The notes under the pieces were generated by a model. That model had not been told where the DNA came from. It saw only the letters and a list, made by a program, of their open reading frames with translations, and did not search any database. A DNA stretch of 64,000 nt from Corinectria fuckeliana (taxonomy: Eukaryota > Ascomycota > Sordariomycetes > Hypocreales > Nectriaceae). Position 1 is the first letter of the stretch. The number at the start of each line of letters is the position of its first letter. Location of the stretch: NCBI GenBank assembly GCA_019137255.1, contig WPDH01000143.1, positions 124,001 to 188,000 of the forward strand, written 5' to 3'. The translations under genes were made by a program, and so were the position numbers. This document shows, piece by piece, positions 13,364 through 22,202 of this stretch.

Positions 13364-13368
13364 CCTGC

Positions 13369-13605
13369 TCTTCTAATACTATTAGTATAACTATATATAT
13401 TATATAACTATACTAGCTAGAAAAAGAGGCGGAATAGTAAGTCTTAAAAGAGATTACTAATATTACTAGATACCTAACATCTAAGGCAGAAATGTGAACA
13501 GTGCCTAATTAAGAGCCTAATAAGTAGTCCTCTTACTAATAGATACCTTTTTTTTATCTTTATAATAAGCCTCTGTTTCTTTCTGCTTTTAGAAACATCT
13601 AAATA
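13369..13605. other. Short spacer between the retrotransposon and the mariner element
   Basis: AT-rich, RIP-affected DNA without a recognisable gene. It ends at the TA target duplication (13604-13605) of the outer Tc1/mariner element. Confidence 0.4.
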
Positions 13606-13682
13606 CTATAGTCCCCCTCTAAAATAACATTAGTATAATCCACAGGGCAGAGGCCCCTATAGAAGTCTTCTAACAGTATAAG
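13606..13682 (+). repeat. Left terminal inverted repeat of the outer mariner
   Basis: It starts CTATAGTCCCCCTCTAAAAT. It matches the reverse complement of 17161-17237 without gaps. The differences I inspected are C-to-T or G-to-A transitions. Confidence 0.9.
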
Positions 13683-13899
13683 CTAGAGGGCTCTAAAAAA
13701 GTCTTATTAGTAATTATTTATAATAGGCTAGAATATTCTAGTAAGCTAGCTTTATTAGGATAAAAGCTGCATTTTTTACCTCTAATCTTAATCACTTAAG
13801 TATAATACAACCCTTAAATTATTCCCCCCTAGCTAGCTTTTTATAATAGACTGGGTATTTAAACTAGTTAATTAAGACAAAATAAGGTTAAAAATACAT

Positions 13900-15130
13900 A
13901 TAGAGAGATTAGAAATAACTTAAAATATAAGAGAAAACAGAGGTCTAAGATGTTAATAGATATCTTATTAATACCCTGTTATACCACCTTAGGCTTTAAT
14001 AACAGTATATAGTTAGCAGGGTATTAAATATACTAACTTTAATAGATATTCCTCTAGTATAACATTCTAAGCTTTTATAATAGCTGCGTGTAGTATTAAG
14101 CCAGCTAGTCTTAAGAGATATTTCCTCTTAATCTATCTTTTTATTTATAGCTATATATGCTTAATAAGGCTTAGGTCTAGGCTTTAAGACGGCTAGTTAA
14201 CCTAGTAGGCACTAGAAAACTTATTTGTAATAACTTTCTTTATAGTAGCTAACATATAGTAAGAGGTATTATCCTACTAGATCTTATAATTATAGTTAAT
14301 TAGCTAAAAGTTATAAAATAAGAGTAAAATATGCTTATAATAAGTAGTTAAGTTGATTTTACCCTATTTCTTATCCTAGACTAATAATATACCCTTTTAA
14401 CCCCTAGCAAAGTAAGCCTAAAATATCCATCTGTTAGCACGCTTATAAGGCTAGGCAAAGTCAGTAAGATCCTCACCTTTAAAGACTGTAATAAACTTAC
14501 AGCCGCTGCTAATACTATTAACCCAGGTCTTATTAGACTAAATCTACTGTTCCTAATCCTAAGAGGCTAGGTATAACTAATACTAGGCAAAGGTAAGCCG
14601 CTTTAGACAAGATAACTTAGAGAGGGTGATCTAAGACGGCTGTAATAGGCGTTTAGTGCCCTCTTTCTAGAGGGCGAAGGTTAGGGCGTAGTTAGAATAG
14701 ATTTAAAGCTTAGAAAGCTCTTTCTTTAGCTAGGGCTAGGCCAGCTTACGCTTAGAGCTAGATAAGGTTAAAAGGACCTGTTAAACAGTCTTAATAATAG
14801 AGGTAGGGACCTAGAGGGGTCTCCCGGCTTTAAAGGCAGCTAAGGTAATATTATGCTTAAGAGTATACTTCACCTAGTCCTTAGAGATACAGAGAGCTTT
14901 AGCGATCTAGTTGTGGCTCTAGTGGGTAATATTAGCTAGGGCCCTAACTTAAATACGCTTTTTAAATAATATAGTATTAGCCTTAGGAGCTTTTCCTGTT
15001 AGAATAGGCAGTAGGTCCTCCTAGAGGATATCTTTCTGTTGCTTAGTATAAGCTTTAGCGCGGGTGTGAGTAAGTATTTTCTTAATTTTAGCCCGGCTGC
15101 TAAAGTTAGTTAGTAGGTTAGAAAGTGAGA
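13900..15130 (-). pseudogene. Tc1/mariner transposase remnant of the inner element
   Basis: Reading the minus strand through stops gives a helix-turn-helix-like N-terminal part, then QQDNTS (family QDNAxxH, second catalytic Asp region), then SLDLSLIKHI, which matches the SPDLNPIEH signature before the third acidic residue. Multiple TAG/TAA codons replace Gln and Trp. It is non-functional. It is a different transposase from the plus-strand one in the host element. Confidence 0.75.
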
Positions 15131-15228
15131 GTTTAAGAGAGGGAAAAAACACACTACTAGTCTAACTGCTTATTTATAATATATAATATAACTTTAAAGT
15201 TATTAGAGTTATTACTATTACTACTGTT

Positions 15229-15340
15229 AAAGCTGTTAACAAAAGAAGGTTTAAAGCTGCTACTGCTAAAGCTGTTACTAAAGGAAGGGTTAAAGCTGCT
15301 GCTGTTAAAGCTGTTACTAAAAGTGGGTCTAAAGCAGGCT
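15229..15340. repeat. 39-bp tandem repeat inside the inner mariner
   Basis: About 2.9 copies of a 39-base unit starting AAAGCTGTTA lie at 15229, 15268 and 15307. The unit is a multiple of three, so the minus strand is open as a 13-residue Ser/Phe/Asn-rich repeat, but no protein family is recognised. It lies between the transposase remnant and the right inverted repeat. Confidence 0.75.
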
Positions 15341-15929
15341 ATAGCGGGGGCGGGGTTTAACAGCACTTTAATATGTAGCTGTTATGCTAGTAGGGTACCT
15401 AGGCGGTTATAATTACTAGAAGACCCCTAAAAAGGCAGCTTAAATTAAGCTTTTCTAGTAGAGGTAACCTTAAGAGACTTCCGGCTTGCTAAGGGGTCAC
15501 CACCTAGCTGTGTGGTAGTCTATACGTTCTAGGGTAGGTTATAAGGCATTTTAATTAACTGAAAAGTTAGATAAGAGTGAAGAGAGAAGTAATATAGCTG
15601 TTAATCTGCTTAGTATTAGTCTATAGTAATAAAGAGAGCTAGCTCTTTAAATCCCTAGTAAATTAAGTGAGTGATTTAAAGTCAGCTCTTAAGATTACTC
15701 TTTTTATTGCCTTTTTTATTAAATTAAGATTAAAGGCTGTAAAAATATATATAGCGCCTATTTTTAAGCGTGTGATTTTTTTATTAGCTAGCCTATTAGG
15801 TTAGGCTTTAATTAGGCTGTTAGAAAGGTATATACTAATAACATATAGGGATTATATATAGCAAGCTAGCTAGAGAGGAATAATTTAGGGGTTGTATTAT
15901 AATAATACAACTAATAATATAAGTAATAA

Positions 15930-17150
15930 TATAACAACATAAGTAATAGATCCCTTTGTTAAGCAACAGATACATAAGATTAGTCAGCTGTAAGCAGCTG
16001 CTAATCAGCTGCAACAGCTTAAAGACTTACAAATCTGTATGCTATCACCCAAGCCCGAGCTGTCACCCAAGCTGTCACCCAAGCCTAATTATCAGCTAAC
16101 ATGTAACTAGCGAATTCAGGTTTAAACCTTGTGAGACTATAGATAGACCTATTAGAAGATAGCTTTAGCTGAGGGGCTAACTTCCCAGGCTGTGCAATAT
16201 ATAGCTATAATATAAGCCACACCACGCTACAGACCTAGCTGTAAGCTACTTCTTATAACAGCTTAAGTTAATAAGCTTATCACATTTATGTGTGCAAGTA
16301 AGCGAAATCGCTGTATAATATATACAGAGCTTACCTAGGCTCTTAATTAGTCAGTCTCGCTAAGAGTTATCTAATTAGCCCTTTAAAGAGCTGGCTTCTA
16401 ATAATATTAAGCCTAAAGAAAGCTGCTAATTTCTGAGCGCACACAGTAATTACAGCTCAATTAGGCCTAGGCTTATATTTCCTAGACTATTAACTAATAG
16501 AAATCTATTTTTTAGTTAGATAAGACTTAGGTTATAAGAGGTTATTATACCTGTATATAGGTTATAAGACAGACTAATAAGAAAATTAACCTAACTTATA
16601 TTATTAACTGTTATTAACATAAGGCAGGTTAGATATTCTAGGGCTGCTTTTTAGAAACCTTTAAAAGACCTAAAATATTCTAAGAAAAGGACTAGAGCAC
16701 TATAAATAGGCAGAGCTATTCTAATTAAATAGTCCCTATTATCTACAGCTAGATTTAGCTAATATAGCAGCAAACTAAGCAGCTGCTATTACTAATACAT
16801 AATAACACTTTAAGTTATAAGGCAGCTATAGCTAACCTTACAGTATATACTATAAAAGTTGTTAATTAGCCACTTTTTTCGCTGGATTTAAACCTAATTA
16901 AGGCTGTATAAAATTAGATAAAGAATTACTTAATACAAAAGTATCCTAAGATAATAAGCTATAATAGGCTATAAGAAGCTATTTATAATACTTAGAATAC
17001 AGTCCTAGAATACTTCCTAAAGGAGCTATTAGAGTTAATACTAGACTGCTGTAAAGCTGTAATTACAGCTAATAGGATGCACACACTCTACTAGGTTACA
17101 GCTAATAAAATGTGTACGCTATACTAGATTGGGTAGCTAGCCACTATAAA
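15930..17150 (+). pseudogene. Tc1/mariner transposase remnant of the outer element
   Basis: Read through stops, the plus strand shows a helix-turn-helix region (LTSQAVQYI), then LLIHNNTLSYKAAIANL (family DNAPSHTA) and FSLDLNLIKAVQNQIKNYL, which matches the SPDLNPIEAVWNWIK signature. Asp to Asn and Glu to Lys changes and in-frame stops disable it. Its upstream part is separated from the left inverted repeat by the inner element. Confidence 0.8.
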
Positions 17151-17160
17151 TACACTGTTT

Positions 17161-17237
17161 CTTACACTGTTAGAAGACCTCTACAGGGGCCCCTGCCCTG
17201 TGGATCGTACTAACGTTATTTCAGGGGGGGACCATAG
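17161..17237 (-). repeat. Right terminal inverted repeat of the outer mariner
   Basis: The reverse complement starts CTATGGTCCCCCCCTGAAAT and matches the left repeat over 77 bases. It has kept its C and G residues and so shows the less mutated form. Confidence 0.9.
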
Positions 17238-17426
17238 TAGTCTAGCCCAAGGTGCATTTGCCGGATCCTAGCATATCTGCCGGGGGGCCCGGTCCTGCAT
17301 AAAAGACCGGGTCTTGCCCCTAGATGTAGTCAATCAAGTCGCACATTGTATCCATACCTAAGCGCACCATAACATCTATCACCGACACCCACAGCTAAAC
17401 TGTCTCTAAACTGCAGAATCCCCAAC

Positions 17427-18139
17427 ATGTCTCTAGAACTGGGTTTCGCTACGCCTGGCGACGCCTCTAGAATCGCTGGGATTCACATGGCAGCGTTCGG
17501 CTCCAACGCGATGCTTCGAGCACAGTTTCCGAGCCCAGAGGTTCGTGAGTCTCTCCAGAAAAGCATTGAGCTCAAGGCACTGGCCGACATCAACGATGAC
17601 AAGATAACGGTTCTCGTCGTGAGGGACTGCCAAGTAAAAGACGACGGTCCCCATGTTATCGCGTTTGCAAAGTGGTCCCACCCTGTCCTGGGCGATGACT
17701 ATGATGAGACACCTTGGAAATGGCCAAAAGGCACTAATCATAGCATTTTGGATGCATGGACGCAGACGACAGAGCACGGTGAGGAGCAAGTTCTGGGGGG
17801 GGACACCATGTTATCGTAAGTTGACATCGCTCAAAGATGGACGGATTGTCTAAGTGAACGGATGAGATACTGAGCACTGAGCTTACGCTTTCAGACCTTA
17901 CGTTTATCGGCACAGATCCACATCATGAGCGGCGCGGAGCAGGGTCTTTGTTGTTGAGATGGGGCAAAGAGCAAAGCAGGATACACCATGCGCCTTTGTA
18001 TCTGGAGAGCACACTCGAAGCTGCGCCGTTCTATGCAAGTCACGGATTCAACCCTGAGTTGAGACTGTCGTTGCAGTATGTGGTAGATGGCAGCGGGAGA
18101 ATCGAGACTTATAGAGAGATGGTTTTTACGTTTCGGTAA
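17427..18139 (+). pseudogene. GNAT-family acetyltransferase with a G-homopolymer frameshift
   Basis: Exon 1 (17427-17815) and exon 2 (17895-18139) are joined by a GTAAGT...CAG intron. The N-terminus begins LGFATPGDASRIAGIH, as in fungal GNAT proteins, and exon 2 holds the acetyl-CoA loop HHERRGAGSLLL. As written the exons are out of frame: the run of eight G at 17795-17802 has one base too many. With seven G the family's PCY segment and the splice junction fall into frame. So it is either an assembly error or a recent one-base insertion. Substrate is unknown. It starts about 190 bases from the mariner element. Read as it stands, translation stops at 17819. Confidence 0.7.
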
Positions 18140-18697
18140 CATTAGACGAATTTCTGAATTTCGATTAGATTTCCAGGGCCCCTCACTAAGCTTTATTATT
18201 CTCGGTGTATTTGCTTACTGGTAGAGACTGCGACATTCAACAGGACGGGACAGATCCCCCGCCTCAGGATCCGGTTGACGCTGGTCCAGGAGATGATCCG
18301 TTTCGTGGTTACTGCCCCCATAAATCTATCTCATTTCCGACGTGGCATCGTCCGTAAACATTGCTATTCGAGGTGTGTAGTGACAATTCGTGGCTGGTTC
18401 AGTACCGACAATTCATGATCAAGAAACTTTATAGTATATCTACAATACATCCCACTGACCAGGAAATTCTCAGTAAAGAGTCATGCATTTATGGGGATGA
18501 ACTCTAAAAAGTTGTCATCCTCCCACTATATCATCAGCCGCTGCGCAGCATCTGGTCCGAGTATACTCAACAAGGTGCACTCGACAAGGTACGCTAACCT
18601 TTTCGTGTCCGTCACATAAAAGAGATCCTCGAGCACCCCAGTACCTTCAATACAGTTTAGTTTCTTCAACTTCTCTTCATCTTCTCACATTACGAAC
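18140..18697. other. Intergenic and promoter region
   Basis: About 560 bases of ordinary composition between the acetyltransferase and the next plus-strand gene. A pyrimidine-rich stretch (CTTCAACTTCTCTTCATC) lies just before the ATG at 18698, typical of fungal core promoters or 5' UTRs. No gene is seen. Confidence 0.45.
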
Positions 18698-19711
18698 ATG
18701 GACATGGATGTACTTGACATCTTGGAATCGATGGTCCAGACTGTCTCTTTGCACGAGGATAGCGAGGAGCCCGACCATGCAACCATCTGCCAGTGGCAAC
18801 AGCTCTTTGGCTACTCGTTCTCCGAGGCTGAACAGAAGATCAAGGAACATCGATCCTTCGATGGTGTCAGCACCGTCGTCTCCGATGTTCACTGGGAGAT
18901 GATCCGCCACCGTGATGACCTCAAACACTACGACAAAGAAACCTACGAGCACTCGGTAAGCGTCGCACGCAGCACCGGACTCAGTGAAGCAAAGGCACCA
19001 CCAGTTCAGAAGAGTCACCACGACGATCGGATTAACAGGGCAGTGACGTACCTGGTCAAACTTGATGGTCCACTGTCAACTGTTGACAGCGTTATGACGG
19101 CTGGGAATTTGACTACTGCTCCCAAGGTGCTAAAGGGAACTGGCAGCTCAGGCGATTCAGAGGCTTTCTGCCAGATTGATGCAACCACCAAAGCAAAAGT
19201 CGAGGTATGCTTTCGTGGTTTCCGGCCTACTTTTATCCGGTACTCTAAGGCCTATAAAAATCTCTCGTCACTGTCATGGGCGCCAACACTGGGTATCGAC
19301 TCAACTATGCCGCAGCATCGGTGTAATACCTTGGCGTCGACACCGTTGCCATTGCAAGATCAGTTCCCTGTCTGGTACTTCTTTTACGGTACTCTGGCAG
19401 ACAGCGACGTTCTCGCGCGTGTCTTCGGCGACTCGCATCAGCAATGTCCCCCGGTTTATGACTATCGCAGCGCTGCTGTTCGGGGCGGAGTGCTCAAGAC
19501 ATGGGGAGGCCGCTACAAGGCACTCATGGATGACCCAACGGGCGGTGGTGGTTATGTGACGGGCAGTGCACTGATGGTGGCAGATGAGAATCAGGAGGAC
19601 GCATTGAGAGTGTATGAAACTGACAAGTACGAAGTGGTTCGGTGCAGAATCGAGATGGAAGATGGTTTAGTGGATGGCCTAACTTTCAGATTTGTGGGCG
19701 AGGTAGACTGA
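18698..19711 (+). CDS. Protein with C-terminal gamma-glutamylcyclotransferase-like (AIG2/GGACT) domain
   Basis: A 337-residue frame. Residues about 225-335 form an AIG2/GGCT-like domain: FFYGTLADSDVL (family YGTL glycine-loop motif), a YRSAAVRGG segment, GGGYVTGSALMV, and YETDKYEVVRC with the acidic residue expected near the active site. Such enzymes release 5-oxoproline from gamma-glutamyl amines or are uncharacterised plant and fungal AIG2-like proteins. The N-terminal 220 residues are acidic and helical without a known domain. A possible intron around 19205 cannot be excluded, but the frame stays open without one. The substrate is not predictable. Confidence 0.7.
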   Translation: MDMDVLDILESMVQTVSLHEDSEEPDHATICQWQQLFGYSFSEAEQKIKEHRSFDGVSTVVSDVHWEMIRHRDDLKHYDKETYEHSVSVARSTGLSEAKAPPVQKSHHDDRINRAVTYLVKLDGPLSTVDSVMTAGNLTTAPKVLKGTGSSGDSEAFCQIDATTKAKVEVCFRGFRPTFIRYSKAYKNLSSLSWAPTLGIDSTMPQHRCNTLASTPLPLQDQFPVWYFFYGTLADSDVLARVFGDSHQQCPPVYDYRSAAVRGGVLKTWGGRYKALMDDPTGGGGYVTGSALMVADENQEDALRVYETDKYEVVRCRIEMEDGLVDGLTFRFVGEVD

Positions 19712-20181
19712 TTGAGAACACTAACTTTAATTAATGTTTGGAAAAGGAAGAAACTAGCGCACCTAAATCAACTATTTTAACCCTATCTCTCTCTTATTTA
19801 TAGGTATATAAACTGATTATAAACTATACTATACTTTTAATTAACTATCTATCTATCTCTACTTCTCTATATCATATATCCCTCTCTTATAACTACTCTA
19901 ACTATTATTATTATAAGATGTAACTTAGGGTTAGAGTTAGGGTTAGGTTGGTGTAGCCTGTCTTGTTATAACTTTCGGTAAGCCTTAATCACTACCAATC
20001 CACAAACCAGAGCACTATATAACAGGTGAAGAAAAAAGCTTCGAGACGGCCTTAATGAACAAAGACTCAGTTTAAGTTTCTAGCAAGTTTGATCACTGCC
20101 AATTCCACGTAGAGCACTAGATAACAGGTAAAGCGAAATGCTTCGAGACGGTCTCAACGAACAGACAATCATTTCATGTTT
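19712..20181. other. AT-rich spacer with telomere-like repeats and a local duplication
   Basis: About 470 bases with low-complexity pyrimidine/AT tracts, a short TTAGGG run and an imperfect tandem duplication of about 100 bases. No gene is seen. Confidence 0.6.
19925..19947 (+). repeat. Interstitial telomere-like repeat (TTAGGG)
   Basis: Four consecutive units, TTAGGG, TTAGAG, TTAGGG and TTAGG. TTAGGG is the telomeric repeat of most filamentous ascomycetes. The tract is very short and internal. Confidence 0.7.
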
Positions 20182-20186
20182 CTAAG
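19986..20186. repeat. Imperfect tandem duplication of about 100 bp
   Basis: Copy A (about 19986-20085) and copy B (about 20090-20186) share blocks such as ATCACT, AGAGCACTA, ATAACAGGT, GCTTCGAGACGG and GTTTCTA in the same order. Copy B ends over the stop codon of the minus-strand hydrolase gene. Confidence 0.65.
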
Positions 20187-21816
20187 CCTCGCCTGTAGGC
20201 AGAACAAGCCTTGATACAGTCGAGCCCCCAAAGTGTACGGAGTGAGTAGCAGGCTTTGTCGTTGATCCCGTCCCTGGATTCTCGCCTGTTCCATGGTTTT
20301 GGGCGAATTGGGGATGGCAGCCTCCAGCAATCAACAACCGCACCGAGTTCCCCTTAGAAAACCTATGCGCGCAGTCCAAAAGAGCCAGCTGCACGATGTT
20401 TGAGTCGCGGTTTGGATCTAGCCGACGGTACGTCTCCGTAACGTTACGCGAGACACCTTGAGCGTCGACTTCGCTGAGCCGGACAAACAAATCCACGTGC
20501 GGATTGTCGCTTGTGTGCGTCAGCTCAACGCAAGGCTTCCCCAGAACCTCCACATCCCCCTCCAACGGTGAGGAAGTGAAGGCCAGGGCATCCGAACGCC
20601 GGGATAGTGCCGTATCATCAACGCTCCCACCGTTAAATAGTAGCGGCCCACCCATGGCCGGCGTTGGCTCCCTAGGGTTGAATTTAAACGTGTACGTTGA
20701 CTCTTCTCCGATGGGCTTGTTTTCGGAGAGCTTGCGGGAGCCGTCTACGTACAAGATCCTGGGTACAGTGGTTGGAGGCCATGCTGGAATGTCTCTCCAC
20801 TCTGCAGCACCTGTGACGTATACACGGACTGGCATGCTTCGCGTTTTCTCACGGTGAGCAAGATGCTCATCAAACCAGTCTAGGGTTTGCTTCACCGTTC
20901 CACCCTCAGAAACGCCGAGATGGCTCCAAGGCCCGATGGTCAGGGCGACGGTGACCCCCCGCCTGCTCAACGTGGTATACTGCTCCATAGTCTGTGCCAG
21001 GAACAAATCGTACCAGCCGCTGATCAGGAAGATGGGGATCGTAGCGCGCTCAAGGACAGCCTGGTGCTGCGTAGGCTTCCAGAACGGGTCGCTTAAATCA
21101 TTCCTCACAATTCTGTCTCGAAGCCAGGGCGCGCGACCGGCGAAAAGCTCGTCCACCGCATCTGCCAGTGGTATGGCGCTGAGAACTGGCTGCAGCCTCT
21201 TCTTAGCCGTGGCCATTTTGATGGAGCTCCCGAGTAATCCGCTCTCTTGGTGAGAAACCATGTCTGCCCATCCAATCAAGTCGAGATTGAACGCTCCAGT
21301 GCCCCAGAAATGCCTGCTGAAGTCATGAGGTCCGACGCTGATGACTGCCGCAGCCATATCGTCTGGTTGATTTTCAAGCAATGCCCACTGAGCATAGCCG
21401 ATGAACGAGGCGCCCAGGGTTGCGAATGAGCCGGTGTACCATGGCTGTTGTCTCATCCAGTTCAACACCCCCTGGCAGTCCTCTACTTCGGTGCGAGCCG
21501 GGTCGAATGTACCGCTGGAGCCGAAAGTACCCCTGGTGCTGACGAGCAAGACCTGGTATCCACGAGAGGCAAACACCCGAGCAGTGATCATAGACGTGCC
21601 GATGCCCCGGCCATAAGGACTGAAGACCAAGAGCGTTCCCAGAGGAGGATTGAGTGGCTGGAAGAGATCAGCCGCAAGATTGACGCCATTGCCAAGCGGG
21701 ATTCGGGTTCCCTGGATCGTGTAGCTGCAAGTTTCAGCAGGAAGGGCAAAGTGCCAGGCGGCGAGACGATCAATCAATGTTCCGCCAAGGCCACGGGCTA
21801 CAGCTTGAGACGACAT
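20182..21816 (-). CDS. CocE/NonD-family serine hydrolase (X-Pro dipeptidyl-peptidase S15-like)
   Basis: A 544-residue single-exon protein of the alpha/beta-hydrolase class that includes cocaine esterase and glutaryl-7-ACA acylase. The nucleophile is in LGASFIGYAQW (GxSxxG, about residue 136). The acid lies in ISGWYDLFLAQ and the His in IGPWSHLGVS, so the triad is complete. The C-terminal third (from about residue 330) has the jelly-roll domain seen as RVYVTGAAEWRDIPAWPP and later DNPHVDLFVRLSEVD. N-terminal residues carry no signal peptide, so a cytosolic or peroxisomal site is likely. It may cleave esters or amides; the substrate is unknown. It is co-oriented with the downstream-lying FAD enzyme gene. 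Confidence 0.88.
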   Translation of the reverse strand: MSSQAVARGLGGTLIDRLAAWHFALPAETCSYTIQGTRIPLGNGVNLAADLFQPLNPPLGTLLVFSPYGRGIGTSMITARVFASRGYQVLLVSTRGTFGSSGTFDPARTEVEDCQGVLNWMRQQPWYTGSFATLGASFIGYAQWALLENQPDDMAAAVISVGPHDFSRHFWGTGAFNLDLIGWADMVSHQESGLLGSSIKMATAKKRLQPVLSAIPLADAVDELFAGRAPWLRDRIVRNDLSDPFWKPTQHQAVLERATIPIFLISGWYDLFLAQTMEQYTTLSRRGVTVALTIGPWSHLGVSEGGTVKQTLDWFDEHLAHREKTRSMPVRVYVTGAAEWRDIPAWPPTTVPRILYVDGSRKLSENKPIGEESTYTFKFNPREPTPAMGGPLLFNGGSVDDTALSRRSDALAFTSSPLEGDVEVLGKPCVELTHTSDNPHVDLFVRLSEVDAQGVSRNVTETYRRLDPNRDSNIVQLALLDCAHRFSKGNSVRLLIAGGCHPQFAQNHGTGENPGTGSTTKPATHSVHFGGSTVSRLVLPTGEA

Positions 21817-22202
21817 GCTGATGGTGCAAGGAGTTGGAGAAGCAATGTATCCGGTAGCACGATGACAAAGTGGTTCGTTTTGTAGTACGAGCCGCGGATA
21901 CCCCGCTTATCCCCGCACCAGACCGAGGGATATGGCCTAGCTAGTACCTAGATAACAAGAATGAAGATGAGACCAGTAAGAACGTAGGTGGGTTGAGGAA
22001 TACTGTCAATTTGGACCACGTGAAGCCATTGTAGCAAGTAATCTATCTCTCATTGAAGCGCTGAAGACGGTTGAAGAATGTGCCATTGAAGACTTTAGGC
22101 AAGGGAAATCCGGACTTGGATGCGATGAGATCAGTCGAGCCACAGTTAGCTATCAGCGTGGTGCGCATCACCTTTTGCTGCAGCTGGAAATGCGACAAGC
22201 GA
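21817..22202. other. Intergenic region
   Basis: Holds the promoter of the hydrolase gene and the 3' end of the FAD oxidoreductase gene (both minus strand). Nothing else is recognised. Confidence 0.4.

Larger units (their letters stand above)
13805..15897 (-). mobile_element. Inner Tc1/mariner-type transposon nested in the outer one
   Basis: Inverted repeats starting ATACAACCCYTAAATTATTC lie at 13805-13839 and 15863-15897 and are flanked by TA at 13803-13804 and 15898-15899. Size is about 2.09 kb. A minus-strand transposase remnant lies inside. The element is RIP-mutated but keeps more GC than the chromovirus. Confidence 0.88.
13606..17237 (+). mobile_element. Outer Tc1/mariner-type DNA transposon, interrupted by a second element
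   Basis: It is bounded by 77-bp terminal inverted repeats (13606-13682 and 17161-17237) with TA on both outer sides (13604-13605 and 17238-17239). Subtracting the nested element and one TA leaves about 1.54 kb, a normal size for this superfamily. A plus-strand transposase remnant fills the right half. The left repeat is RIP-mutated while the right one, next to the gene block, is nearly intact. Confidence 0.9.

Noticed and set aside
15157..15366. Minus-strand Ser/Phe/Asn repeat protein
   Set aside because: It arises from a 39-bp tandem repeat inside a RIP-affected transposon; no start context or homology is recognised.
4986..17237. CRISPR array or other regular repeat in the AT-rich block
   Set aside because: Repetition is explained by LTRs, inverted repeats and RIP-reduced complexity; there is no regular repeat-spacer pattern.
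19925..19947. Chromosome end
   Set aside because: The TTAGGG tract is under four perfect units and is flanked on both sides by ordinary genes.
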